64,000 nt of DNA. It comes from Microcebus murinus. Lineage: Eukaryota > Chordata > Mammalia > Primates > Cheirogaleidae. Below the pieces are notes generated by a model, which did no database searches, had not been told where the DNA came from, and was given only the letters and a program-made list of their open reading frames with translations. A program made the position numbers and the translations under genes. This document shows, one piece after another, positions 36,256 to 47,420 of the stretch. Numbering within the stretch: position 1 is the stretch's first letter; each line of letters begins with the position of its first letter. Location of the stretch: NCBI RefSeq assembly GCF_040939455.1, contig NC_134120.1, positions 52,467,001 through 52,531,000 of the forward strand, in the 5' to 3' direction.

Positions 36256-37734
36256 GCACGTTTTGATGCTGTCCTCTGACTCTTCTGAGATGGGACCGAC
36301 CTAAGCAGAGTGTCTGGGGAGGGTTCACAGTTCTCGCCAAGCCAGAGCCCATTCTAAGACGCCCCAGTGATTGCACAAATAAGGTCTTTGGGGTCCAGTT
36401 TCTCCATACTTCACCTTAAAAGTCCTGATGAAGTATGTGCCAGGCCACTCTGGCAGCCTTAGTGGTAATCCACTTGAGCTTACAGAAATCGCTCCAAATG
36501 GGCCCATTTTCTCCACGTAGAGGTCCCCCCATCCTTCTTTAAGCTCTTCCAACCAAGACGTGCCCTCCCTGGGCACTGCCTGAATTATGGAGCTACTGTG
36601 TTCTCACCATTCCAACCAGAAGCAAACATCCCATTTTATCACCCCCACTGACTCAAAGCAACTCCGCCTACCCACTTCCTGCTCTCCCCTGCTCCTTCCC
36701 TAACTGCCGTGACCTCTCTCTTTTCATGCACAGTCCTCTCCCTGTCCCCACGCCTGCCCCTGTCCCCCTAGAGACCCATGCCACAGCTGTCCTTCCCTTA
36801 GGATCCTGGCATGCCCCAGCTCCTACCACAGACACTGGGTGAGGAAGGTGGAGCAGAGCCCTGCATGGAGGAAGACAAAAGAACAACTTCTCCAGCTGTT
36901 TCTCTGTCCTTAGTTGTGGTGCAATCTCGCTCCTCTTCCCAGCAGAGAAGACAATGAAAATCAAAGCCGACAAACTCAATCTCATAGCAATTGATTTTTG
37001 TTGAACTCACTTTATCCTTAGTCTTACTGTAACATCTATTAAAACATTTTGCCATTTTATGTCAAAAGATTTAGTGACTTTTAGACAATTATTTGGGCCT
37101 AGGTAATTTCTTCTCCAGTAAAGACAACAGCACATTCAATACAGTGAATTAAAATAATCATAATACTATTTCACTTGTCAGCTACAGGGTCATCACCATG
37201 ATCTATGTGCTTTCCATGCAGGAAAATAATGACAAACAAACATTAGGAGCATAGAGGGCAGCAATGTATTTTAAGTGCCTTCCTCGAGCAATTTTTCATG
37301 AGGAATATTCAACTAAATTCCCAAATGTAATGGGAAAATAGGATTCTTACTATTCAAAATTAAAGGTAGTGCACAATGGTTTACTTCTTAATATTTTTCA
37401 ATATACTTTATAGCTCTCCTTTTAGTCAGGGAATATGCAAATCCCCAAAGAAGAAAGGGTGTAGCACAGAAAAAGCCCTCAACAAACAATCAGATGTCCT
37501 GCTTTCTCAGGAGGAATGATTTAGTGGCAGGCCTCCTGTCCCTCCATGGGTTTCTCCTTGAGCAAACCCCTTCCTTTCTCCTCCGTGACCTCAGACCCAC
37601 TCTGCTCTCACCTTCCCAAGCCACCCAGGCCTAGTCATGAGCTCCCATCAGAAGTCCTTGTTTCCCCAGTAAATATCCCTTGAGCGTAACACAGGCTATG
37701 AAAGTGACTTCATTCTTCAGATTCTTGAGTTCCC
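36256..37734. other. Unique noncoding sequence
   Basis: No gene or confident repeat. A 105-codon reverse frame at 36668-36985 is composition-driven. Confidence 0.4.
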
Positions 37735-38389
37735 CCAGAAGCAGACCCTAAGACCACCAGTTGAGTGCAAGTGGTTCATCTGGGAGGTGATCCCAGAAAA
37801 CATAGCAGGGGAATGGAGAAGTAAGATGGGAAAGGGGAAAAGCCAAATAAATGCCCATTATCAAGCTAGTTACCACCTCGAGTAATTGGAGCATGAGGTC
37901 TTCCCTTGGGGTACTCTGGCAGCTGTGTTAAACAGATAACATGTCTGAGAGGTGAGGGGGCTGGAGTATTTATACACCAACTTTCACCAACTGTTTAGCT
38001 ATTTTAAGTCCCCAGAATTTCTAGATTGCTGTGTGGAGATAACAAAGTGGATTCCTTTAGCTATGGAAGATGCTCAGGCCCAGAGACTCAGGTGTCTGCA
38101 GCTAGATATCCTCCAGCAAGGGTGCACTGAAATTGTAAGGAGAGGGGCATTTGCACAGGGATTACAAGATCTGCTACAGCCATTGTAGAGTTCACTTTTG
38201 TGAATGGTTTCCTCCAAATGCTTTGCTTAAGCCTAGCTAGTGATGGCAAACATATTTCATCTAGAATGTCAACTCCAGTGTTGTATGAAAGGAGAGAAGG
38301 TTAGCACTTCCTTGACAGAGATGAAAGAGGCTCTCGGGCCTGACAACATGCATACAGTTAAGAAATTGCCACCTACTTTATGGCATTTA
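37735..38389. other. Unclassified, possibly retroelement-derived
   Basis: Begins CCCCCAGAAGCAGACCCTAA and continues with GGTTCATCTGGGAGGTGATC, blocks I associate with an interspersed LTR but cannot name. A 78-codon forward frame follows (37952-38188) with FLDCCVEITKWIPLAMEDAQ and LQLDILQQGCTEIVRRGAF. It is open and not low-complexity, but I recognise no family. The stretch ends where L1 ORF2 sequence begins. Confidence 0.3.
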
Positions 38390-39737
38390 ACTATCATTTT
38401 TATAGACCAATGGAACAAAATAGAGAACCCAGATATTAATATAAAACTACCTAGCCACAGCCAACTGATCTTTGACAAAGCAGACAACAACATACACTGG
38501 GGGAAAGCAATAAATGGTACTGAGAAAGTTGGATAGCCACAAGAAGAAGAATGAAACAGGACCCCTATCTCTCACCTCTCACAAAAATAAATTCAAGATA
38601 GATAAAGGACTTAAATGTAAGGCATGGAACCATAAGAATTCTAGAAGAAAATGTAGGAAAAACTCTTCTAGATATCAGCCTAGGCAAAGAATTTATGAAG
38701 GAGACCCAAATGGCAATCACAGCAACAACAAAAATAAATAAATGGAATGTGATTAAACAGAAAAACTTTTCTGCACAGCTAAGAAAACAATCAACAGAGC
38801 AAATAGACAACCTACAGAATGGGAGAAAATATTTGCAAGCATTTGATAAAAGGCTAATAACCAGAATCTACAAAGAACTCAAACAAATCAGAAAAAAAAA
38901 AAAACCATTAAAAAGTGGGCAAAAGACATGAACAGAAGCTTTTCAAAAAAAGATAGACAAATGGCCAATAAACATATGAAAAGATGTTCAGCGTCACTAA
39001 TCATCAGGGAAATGCAAAAGCCATTATACCCTTGTTAGAATGGCTCTTATTAAAAAGTGCAAAAATGATAGATGCTGGCATGGATGCAGAGAGAAAGGAA
39101 TGCTTATACACTGTTGGTGGGACTGCAAATTAGTACAAACTCTATGGAAAACAGTATGGAGATTCCTCAGAGAACTAAAAGTCAACCTACTATTCGATCC
39201 AGCAATCCCACTACTGGGTATTTACCCAAAGGAAAAGAAGTCATTTTATCAAAAAGACACCTGAACTTGAATATTTATTGCAGCACAATTCATAATTACA
39301 AAGATGTGGAATCAACCCAAATTCCCATCAATTCATGAGTAGATTAACAAAATATGGTATATGTATACCATGGAATACTACTCAGCCATAAAAAGGGTGA
39401 ATTAATATCTTTTGTAACAATTTGGCTGAAACTGGAGACCATTTTCCTAAATGAAGTATCTCAAGAATGGAAAAACAAACACCACATGTACTCTCTATTA
39501 CATTGGAGCTAACAATGTGTGATGAGCACACATGTGCACAGAGGGAAAAATAATTCATTGGAAATCAAACAGGAGGGAGGGGGCAGAAGGGGTGGGGCTG
39601 AAACCTACCTAATGGGCACAATGAACAGTATTTGGGTGATGATAAAACCTATATCTGTGACTCAAGCATTATAAAAGCAATCCATGTAACCAAAAACATT
39701 TTTACACTCTTAATATTTTGAAAGAACAAAAATAAAG
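38390..39737 (+). mobile_element. L1 3' end, forward, 5' truncated
   Basis: Starts inside ORF2 after the reverse transcriptase (TTTTTATAGACCAATGGAAC) and runs through the C-terminal region to a 3' UTR ending near an AATAAAG at 39732. Signatures in broken frames are [26 protein letters not shown] and [11 protein letters not shown]. Frames 38240-38536, 38514-38741, 38695-38931 and 39040-39264 are pieces of one decayed ORF2 joined by frameshifts. An internal loss is visible near 39015-39045, where the start of the RYHLTP block is missing. Confidence 0.92.
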
Positions 39738-39984
39738 AATGTCGACTCTGGTTATTAGTGGCTTTGTTGGGAAAGATTATGAGGTTAAAAGGTCAGAGGG
39801 AACCTATGGTTGATCAGAGATCTCTGCAGGGAGAGTTGGATGAAAATTAGTGAAATCTTGCCAGATGTTTGTCAACCTGACTCTTGCAATTCCTCCTGAA
39901 AGCAGTGGGCAGAACCGTGTCCCCTGAGGGCCCACAGAAAAATGAAAATGCCAAAGGAAAAGTGGCTGGGTGGTCAGATATGTC

Positions 39985-40328
39985 TTAGTCTGTTTGAGGT
40001 GCTAGCAAAAATACCATAAACTGGGTGGCTTATGAATAACAAATAATTATTTCTCATAGTTCTGGAGGCTGGGAAGTCCAAGATCAAGACACTGGCAGAT
40101 CTGGTGTTTGGTGAGGGCCTGTTTCTCATAGATGGCACCTCTGGCTGTGTCCTCACATGTGGAGGGGGAAAATTAATTCTTGATACCTTTTATAAAGGCA
40201 CTAATCCCATTCATGAAGGCTTTGCTCCCATAACCTAATTGGCTCCTAAAGGCCCCACCTCCTAATAACATCACAACAGGATTTAGGTTTCAACATGTGA
40301 ATTTGGGAACACATATTCAGACCACAGC
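39985..40328 (-). mobile_element. MLT1-type MaLR LTR, reverse
   Basis: Reverse order TGTGGTCTGAATATGTGTTC, GGTGGGGCCTTTAGGAGCC, GGGATTAGTGCCTTTATAAA, CTTCCCAGCCTCCAGAACTA and GTCTTAGTCTGTTTGAGG-type ends. This is the best preserved of the three MLT1-type LTRs in the window. Solo LTR. Confidence 0.88.
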
Positions 40329-40378
40329 AAGGACTCTATTGAAACCCTCCTCCCCCCCTAATAAAAGTCCCTGCTCTT

Positions 40379-40659
40379 GGCCAGGCTCAATGGCTCATGC
40401 CTGTAATCCTAGCACTCTGGGAGGCTGAGACAGAAGGATTACTTGAGCTCAGGAGTTCGAGACCAGCCCAAGTGAGATGGTATCTCTACTAAAAATAGAA
40501 AAAAAATAGCCAGGTGGGGTGGTGTGCACCTGTATTTTCAGCTACTAGGGAAGCTGAGGCAAGAGGATCACTTGAGCCCAGGAGTTTGAGGTTGCAGTGG
40601 GCTATGATGATGCCACTGTACCCTAGCTGGGGGACAGAGTGAGACCCTGTTTCAAAAAA
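40379..40659 (+). mobile_element. Alu (AluJ-like), forward
   Basis: GGCCAGGCTCAATGGCTCAT through GGGACAGAGTGAGACCCTGT and a 10-nt A-tail. Target duplications AAAAGTCCCTG occur at 40363-40373 and 40660-40670. It has an ordinary dimeric structure with no lemur middle extension, so it is an older copy. Confidence 0.94.
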
Positions 40660-40924
40660 AAAAGTCCCTGATGTCTTTCAGAGAGGTCAGAAGGAACTAT
40701 ACTCCACAGCTTCCTTCCAGTTCCCAGATGACTCTTGCTGAGCTCGGCCATCTGGCTTATGGGCACCACGTCTGGGCAGGAGTGGGAAAGCTTGCCAGGG
40801 GAGAAAGAAAATGAATTAGCCTGAGTAACAGAATATTTGACATGAAGACTGAATATTTCATATGGTTGTTAGAAGTTTAACCTAGTTTTTTTCCTAGGTT
40901 GAATAGTAAGTAATATTTCATTTA

Positions 40925-41065
40925 AGAAGTATTTAGTGAGCATCTGTTATAGGCCCACCATTGTGGTATGTTCTTTGGAAATACAAAGATGAATAAAGCA
41001 CAGTCCAGGCCCTCAAAGGTCCCATAAGCTGGGGAAAGGTAGACAAACACCTTACCAAGATATCC
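40925..41065 (+). repeat. Ancient interspersed repeat fragment (family uncertain)
   Basis: GTGAGCATCTGTTATAGGCC, then AAATACAAAGATGAATAAAG, then GGCCCTCAAAGGTCCCATAA. Same repeat type as 31815-31945. A further related-looking fragment lies at about 42000-42195 (CTGACTTCTCTGAGGATATA, then CTTGAAGGAAAAGAAGCC). Confidence 0.45.
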
Positions 41066-41069
41066 CAGG

Positions 41070-41275
41070 GAAGTGTGTCAGTTAAGGGCACAGACTTTCT
41101 GGGCTTTAATCCCCAGCCTGCTACTTGCTAGCTGGGTGACCTGGAGACATTTATTTAATTTCTTTATGCCTCACTGTTCTCATTGGTACCTCTCTCCTGA
41201 GGTTGTTTTGGAAATTATGTCTGTTAATACATCTAAGATTAGAGTGGCGCCTGATGCATAGTCAACACTCCACAT
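41070..41275 (+). repeat. MIR SINE, forward, near full length
   Basis: CAGTTAAGGGCACAGACTTT, CTGCTACTTGCTAGCTGGGT, TTATGCCTCACTGTTCTCAT, CTCCTGAGGTTGTTTTGGAA and CGCCTGATGCATAGTCAACA run in MIR order. Confidence 0.88.
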
Positions 41276-42820
41276 TCTAGCTCTTTGCTTTTCCTACAGA
41301 AGCATAGATTAGGGGCATTTCATTTTCTATCTGGAGGATCAGGAAGAACACAAAGAGCTGCTGGTATTTAAAATGGGTACTAAAGAATGAACAGATTTCA
41401 CCAAATAGAAATGGCTTCTGTAACAAAAAAGCAGGCCATGTGTGAAGAGGCAGAAGAGGGAAGGTGGGGCGTCCAGGGAGCAGTGTCTGGCTTACCGCCA
41501 CGTGTGGGGAGAAGGGAGTGTCACACTTGCTTTCTCAGGCAATGGGAAATAACCAAGTATTTTCAGCTGGGCAATGGACATGATCAAAACTGCATTTAAC
41601 TGCATATGTGACTCTGGCAAAAGAGTCACATATACATATGTGTATGTATGAGTAGATAGTAATATATATGAGTACATACGATTGCTATAAAATTCTCTCA
41701 TTCCTTTCTCTCTAGGTTTACCAAACAAGTACTGAATGTAAAATAAAAGCATACTAGCTGAAATTTCCTGAGTCAACCCAATCTGAATCCATGCAGCAGC
41801 TATTTCATAATATCTCCAACACGTCAGGGAGCCTGTCTGGCCCCAGCTGCTCTGCAGCAGGGAGCTCCCCTAGCTGGATGGAGCGAATGCCCCATGCACT
41901 GACTCCAGCTGCTTTCTGTCTGCGAACACGTGCGTGCGGAAACATCAGCCTTTCATATTCAAAGTTAGTGAATTAGTTTCAAATTGAGGGAAGTTCTGAT
42001 AAGGGAAGTAGCAGAGTGCTGTGACACATTAATAGGGGCTTGACATCCCTTTAGATCATGAAGTCGGCCCTGACTTCTCTGAGGATATAATAGCTAAGCA
42101 CAAGCTTGAAGGAAAAGAAGCCAGACATTGGCGAAACCAGCCAGGGGAAGGCACTTCAAAACTAGCAAAGACCTCAAGGAAAGAGCCAGAAATAGGCCGC
42201 CACTGCTAGAGTGAAGTGAAAGGGAAGGCCTGGTGTTTTCTCCCAGGCTTGTTTACATGTTAGAGACAATGAGATATTTCATGCATTGTTCATTTCTCTG
42301 CTGAAAATAGACGATAATCATGACTTGATGGAAGGAAGAGGCCTGATTAGGAGGAACAGAACAATGACACAAGGTCGTGGCTTATTACAAAGGAAAGCGG
42401 GGAGCCAGCCCATCCCAAGGCCAAGGCTATCCTCGTCTGAACACAAACAAGGTGAGCATGGATCCCTCAGTTCTGCGTTGGGACGTGGTTCCCTCTCCCT
42501 ACAAGAACCCCCGCCATTCAGCATAGATTAAAATGCCAGGGGAGAAATATCCTTAAGGCTGCATGGAAAATTACTCCCTTAAATCTCTGTTCATATCAGT
42601 GTAGAGTCTTCTGACCTCAGGACCAGAAAAGGGGTCACTGCCATCAGAAACAACCACAAGAAAATTATTTCAGAGAAATGAATTGTCTTAACCAACAGAG
42701 AAAAGTGTAGGGAGTGAAAAATGGCCTCCCTCCTCCCTTCTAGGTTCTTTGGCTTGGCTGGGCTATGAATTAAGATAATACAAAGCAGATTAACTAGAGA
42801 AAAAAAAAACATTTTAAAAA
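41276..42820. other. Mostly unique noncoding sequence
   Basis: Apart from the fragment at about 42000-42195 and a short ACATATACATATG-type AT/GT repeat near 41630, no feature is recognised. Confidence 0.4.
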
Positions 42821-43830
42821 TATTAGGTCATTAAATATAAAATGTCTGATTTCAAGTCAAAAGTGTAGTTTGTTATATCTCAAACAAGAAACACTACAAT
42901 TAATCAAAGTATGCCACTAAACTATCGACACAGCTTTGCCAACTTAACTTGTTTATGCCAGCAGCAAAGAAACCTGGAGAGTGAGTGGTGATAAAATTGC
43001 AAAAGGCATTTTCCACAGCTTGTGAGAGAGATATATTTTTCCCTGAAAGAAGTGGACCAAAGCCTGGAAGAAGTGGCAGTTAGTTGATGCAAGGCTGGTG
43101 TATACAGTGGATGGCAGAAAGTTTCCAAGCCCAGCCTCTGTAATTTGAACAGCTTTGTTTATGCAGCCTGTGGTCACTTGTCTTGCAAGAGGACTGGCCT
43201 GTCTCCATTGACAAATCTCGGCTGCTTACTCACAAGCATCCTCATCATTTCATCCAAATGGTTGCTGTAGATATCCACTGTAATCGGCTGACCAGGTTAC
43301 GTGAAACTGTAGTGGATAATAGCAGTGGTGGACCACGAAACAGGCACCATTAGCTTTTTTTGATGAATATTGGGTTTGGACTGTGTTTCCATACTTCATC
43401 TTTACCCAAACATTGTGCCAAATGCTTTCGATTGTCAGAAAGAATCCATTTTTCATCACACGTAACAATACGATATAGAAATGGTTCACTTTTACGTTGT
43501 GACAGCAAAGAAAGGAAAGTTTCTAGACAATTTCTCTTTGGATGTTCATTTAATTAATGTGGAATCCATCTGTCCAGCTTCTTTATCTTGCCCATTTGTT
43601 TCAAATGGTCCAATATTTTGGAATAGTAACATCAAACCTTGCAGCTGATTCACGCATAGGTTGAGATGGATTAGTTTCCACTACAGCTTTCAGCTGATCA
43701 TTATCTACCTTGGTCTAAGGTCACCACATGGCTTATTTTCAAGATTAAAATCACTGAACAGAATTTCTCAAACAATCAACATACTGTGTGTTTATTAGCC
43801 ACATCCTTCCCAAACACTTTCAAGCGCTTC
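42821..43830 (-). mobile_element. Near-complete mariner, decayed, reverse
   Basis: A second mariner distinct from the one at 23637. Reading leftward from 43830, frameshifted pieces of a whole transposase appear in order: VDNDQLKAVVETNPSQP and FDVTIPK (helix-turn-helix linker), KIKKLDRWIPH, then EPFLYRIVTCDEKWI with the first catalytic Asp, then C-terminal pieces LGLETFCHPLY, AVENAF and PGFFAAGINKL. Past the stop lies a remnant terminal repeat ending TATTAGGTCATT at 42821. The 5' terminal repeat is missing where L1 sequence begins. It resembles Hsmar2-class mariners. Multiple stops and frameshifts make it inactive. Confidence 0.85.
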
Positions 43831-44541
43831 CACCAATGTGCACAAGTTTTCTCTCAATTTAAAAACATGGTTTTAAAATTAATAAATGAATGCAGTAAAG
43901 TCACAGGATATAAAATCAATGTACAAAAATCGGCAATATTTCCATACATCAATAATGAACTATCTCAAAAAGAAATCAGGGAAACAATCCCATTTATGAT
44001 AGCTACAAAAAAAATAAAAACCAATACCAAGGTGAAGAATGATCTGTATACTGAAAACCATAAATTATTGATGAAAGAAATTGAAGAAGACACAAATAAA
44101 TGGAAAGATATCCCATGTTTATGAATTAGAAGAATTAATATTGTTAAAATGTCCATAATACTCAAAGCCATCTACAAGGCAATTCCTATCAAAATTCCAA
44201 TGACAATTTTCATAGAAATAGAAAAAATCCTGAAAGTTAGTATGGAATCACAAAAAGACTCCAAATAGCCAAAACAATCTTTAGCATAAAGAACAAAGCA
44301 GGAGGCATCACATTACTTGAATTGTAAATGTACTCCAAAGTTATAGTAATAGAAACAGCTTGGTCATGGCATAAAAACACACAAATAGAGCAATGGAACA
44401 GAATAGAGACTACAGAAATAAATCCATGTATTAATGGTCAATTGATTTTCAACAAAGATGCCAAGAACACAAAACTTGGGCTAGGTTGAAGGACAATCTC
44501 TTCAATAAGTGTTGCCAGGAAAACTAAAGAATGCAGTTCTT

Positions 44542-44784
44542 GGATGTGAGGGCGATCTGGCTGCGACATCTGTCACCCCATTGATCGCCAGGGTTGATTC
44601 GGCTGATCTGGCTGGCTAGGTGGGTGTCCCCTTCCTCCCTCACCGCTCCATGTGCGTCCTTCCTGAAGCTGCGTGCTCGGTCGAAGAGGACGACCTTCCC
44701 CGCTAGAGGAGGACTGGTCTTCGGGTTCGGTCAAGGGTATACGAGTAGCTGCGCTCCCCTGCTAGAACCTCCAAACAATCTCTC
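44542..44784 (+). pseudogene. RN7SK: 7SK RNA retropseudogene, 3' truncated, no poly(A)
   Basis: Begins exactly at the 7SK RNA 5' end (GGATGTGAGGGCGATCTGGC) and follows 7SK through TTGATCGCCAGGGTTGATTC, CTGGCTGGCTAGG, GGTATACGAGTAGCTGCGCT and CTAGAACCTCCAAACAA to about nt 240 of the roughly 330-nt RNA. Perfect 15-bp target duplications AAGAATGCAGTTCTT flank it at 44527-44541 and 44785-44799. No A-tail is present. The 7SK breakpoint (CTCTCAAG) shares AAG with the target site. A 5-bp duplication near TCTTCGGGTTCGG and scattered substitutions mark it as dead. 7SK normally restrains P-TEFb, and its promoter lies upstream of the RNA, so this copy carries no promoter. Confidence 0.96.
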
Positions 44785-44881
44785 AAGAATGCAGTTCTTC
44801 CACATGCAGAAGAGCAAAATTAGATCTTAATCTCATACTATATACAAAATCAAATAACAATGAATTAAAGAATTAAATGTA

Positions 44882-46377
44882 GACTGCCAGACTGAGTCTC
44901 TGCAGAAAAGACAGATTCTAGGAGAAATTAGAAGAAAGAAGCTAACAGACGAGCATACATCAGACAAGAGTCAGAAGGAGGGGTACCTGAGACCACGGAA
45001 GACTCCATGGGAGGAGGTTGAGGAAGAGAACTGGAAGCTGAGACCTCCTAAGTAGCATGGAGACCAGCGGCAAAGGTAGGTGGAGTGGTTAAGTCTCCCC
45101 TCCCTTGCATCTCGGACTCCTGCTAGGCCCCCCAGCGGTTGGAGAGACCTGATGACACTAGCCCAGAGACGGCCACCACCAGTGAGCGGTAAGCCTGTAG
45201 CAGACACAGCACCAGGCTCCCAACTCCCTCAGGGCACCTCCGTACTCACAGACCCGAGCTGCAGGGCAGGTGCCATATTGCCTCCTTCTCCCCTCCCACG
45301 TCCCTATCCGCGGCTGCCAAGAGAGACAATATAGCCAACAGCCAGAGGCATCTCCAGAGAATGGGACCTTCCCTTTTGGGGCCCTACAGCTAACTGAGGG
45401 GTACTCAGACGGTGAGCTCCCTACCCTTCAGTTCTCCCAGGTGCTGCTGGCCTGGTGATCCCAGGAGAACAGGGCAGACCCTGAGGCTGAGAGACATCCA
45501 CCCAGCTTGGGCTCCCCATGAGTGACTGGCACTCCTCACCCTGGTGTGGTTAGGGATTGAACTCTGGGGCCCAGAGGTCAGACCTACAGACCAGATCTCG
45601 TGCACCCAGGTCTCTCATTGCCCGGGGCACAGAAGGGAAATATGTGAACAGCCTACTGAGGTGTGTGTGCCTTCAGGAGTAGATCAGTGTGCTTGAGGGC
45701 AATGTCCTCCCAAACGGGGGCCGTGTGCCCAGCCCAGGTGGTGATCCTGTGCAGAGAACCTCCCGGCCGGCATCACAGGCAGGGGAGGTCTAGTGGTTGG
45801 GTCTGGCCTGCTGGCAGAGGCCCAGGAGTAGCAACAGAGTTGGGGAGGGTGGAAAGGAGCAAGACCTGCTCCAGACTGCGGATCTCAGAGAGCCCCACCC
45901 CCATACACAGACTTTCTGATTGAACGGGGCCATTCCAGCCCCTCTCTGATAACTTTTCCTGGAAACAGAGAACAGAACTTTGACCCCTGCTATTAGCATT
46001 TGTGGTGCCTGAGGGAAGGCTTACCCAACCCAGCTCGACCCAGACTCACTCCCAGACCAGCCCTCAATGAGGTGGAGAATAGGACACACCTGGAAGTCTC
46101 AGGGCCCCACCCACCACCTCAGGCACCAGAGTGCCCCTCCTGAGGAACAAGAACTGGATACAAGACCTAAAATCAACAGTGTAGCCTCTTCCTATGAACA
46201 AGCGCCACCTACTGACAGGGAGGACATTCTTCACCCCCTTTGCACGGCACCTACTGACTTGTCATACAGGGTGTGGTCGAATCACACCCACAAACACCAT
46301 CTACTGGCTCAGAGACTATACAGGGCATGTCATTATCCAAAGAAAAACCTAAAGGCAAAAAGCAGCAACTGATCCAG
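44882..46377 (+). promoter_or_regulatory. L1 5' UTR, copy 1
   Basis: About 1.5 kb of GC-richer sequence ahead of ORF1, co-linear with 60405-61805 of copy 2 (shared GTCTCTGCAGAAAAGACAGA, GACTCCATGGGAGGAGG and CCCAGACTTTCTG-type blocks). This is where the L1 internal promoter lies. Many CpG sites seen in copy 2 are TpG or CpA here, consistent with methylation decay. Copy 2 has a further segment at the start that is missing here. Confidence 0.8.
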
Positions 46378-47376
46378 ATGGGAAGAAATCAGCGAAGGAA
46401 CTCTGGAAATATAAAGAACCAAATGGAAAGCACACCCCCAAAGAGGAGCACCAGCACCTTAGAAATGGACACCAACCAAAATCAGGCAACCAAAATGACA
46501 GAAGAGGAATTTCAAATGAGGATACTAAAAAAATTCAAGAACTTGCAAGAACAACTGAATAACCAACACAAAGAAAACACAAAAAGCCTCCAGGACCTGG
46601 AAAAAAAATTCACTAAAGAAATTGAAACAATGAAGAAAAGTTTAACAGAACTCCTGGAAATGAAGAATCAATCCAGGGAACTACAAAACACAGTGGAAAG
46701 CCTCAAGAACAGGATAGATCAAACAGAAAAAAGAATCTCAGAGATTGAAGATAATACCTTCCAATTAAATAAATCAGTCATAGAGATAGAGCAGAGAAAC
46801 AAGAGAAAAGAGCAAAGCCTACAAGAGATGTGGGATTATGTGAAGAAACCTAATATGAGGGTCATAGGGTTACCCTAAGGGGAAGAAGAAAACACTCAAG
46901 GGTTGGACAAGCTATTTGAAGATATAATAGAGTAAAATTTCCCATGCCTTGCTAAAAATCTCGATATATAAGTTCAAGAAGCTCAAAAGACCCCTGGGAA
47001 ATTCAATTCAAACAGGAAGATGTCATGACACACAGTCATCAGACTGACCAAAATATAAATCAAAGAGACCCTTCTATGAGCTGTAAGACTAAAGAAGCAA
47101 GTAACATACAAAGGAAAGCCAATCTGAATGACGCCAGACTATTCCACTGAAACTTTACAAGCAATGAGAGACTGGGGCCCCATTCTCACTCTTCTGAAAC
47201 AGAATAATGCCCAGCCTAGAATATTACTCCCTGCAAAGCTAAGTTTTGTATATGAAGGTGAAATCAAGACATTCTCAAATAAGCAAAGACTGAGGGAGTT
47301 CACCAAGACAAGACCAGCCCTTCAAGAAATATTCAAAACAGTGTTACCCATGGAACAGCACAATAAACACTCATGA
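46378..47376 (+). pseudogene. L1 ORF1 pseudogene, copy 1
   Basis: Starts at ATG 46378 (MGRNQRRNSGN), as in copy 2. It encodes a recognisable trimeric coiled coil (about residues 45-150, with KSLTELLEMKNQSRELQN), then the RRM start (NMRVIGLP), where a stop codon ends it (TAA at 46876). The frame continues past further stops to the C-terminal domain, seen again at 47128-47376 (TPDYSTETLQAMRDWGPIL). At least five in-frame stops are visible. ORF1p is the RNA-binding chaperone of the L1 particle; this copy cannot make it. Confidence 0.93.
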
Positions 47377-47420
47377 TTGTAAATCTACTCAAAGCTAAAG
47401 ATCAAAGACTAGATACCACA

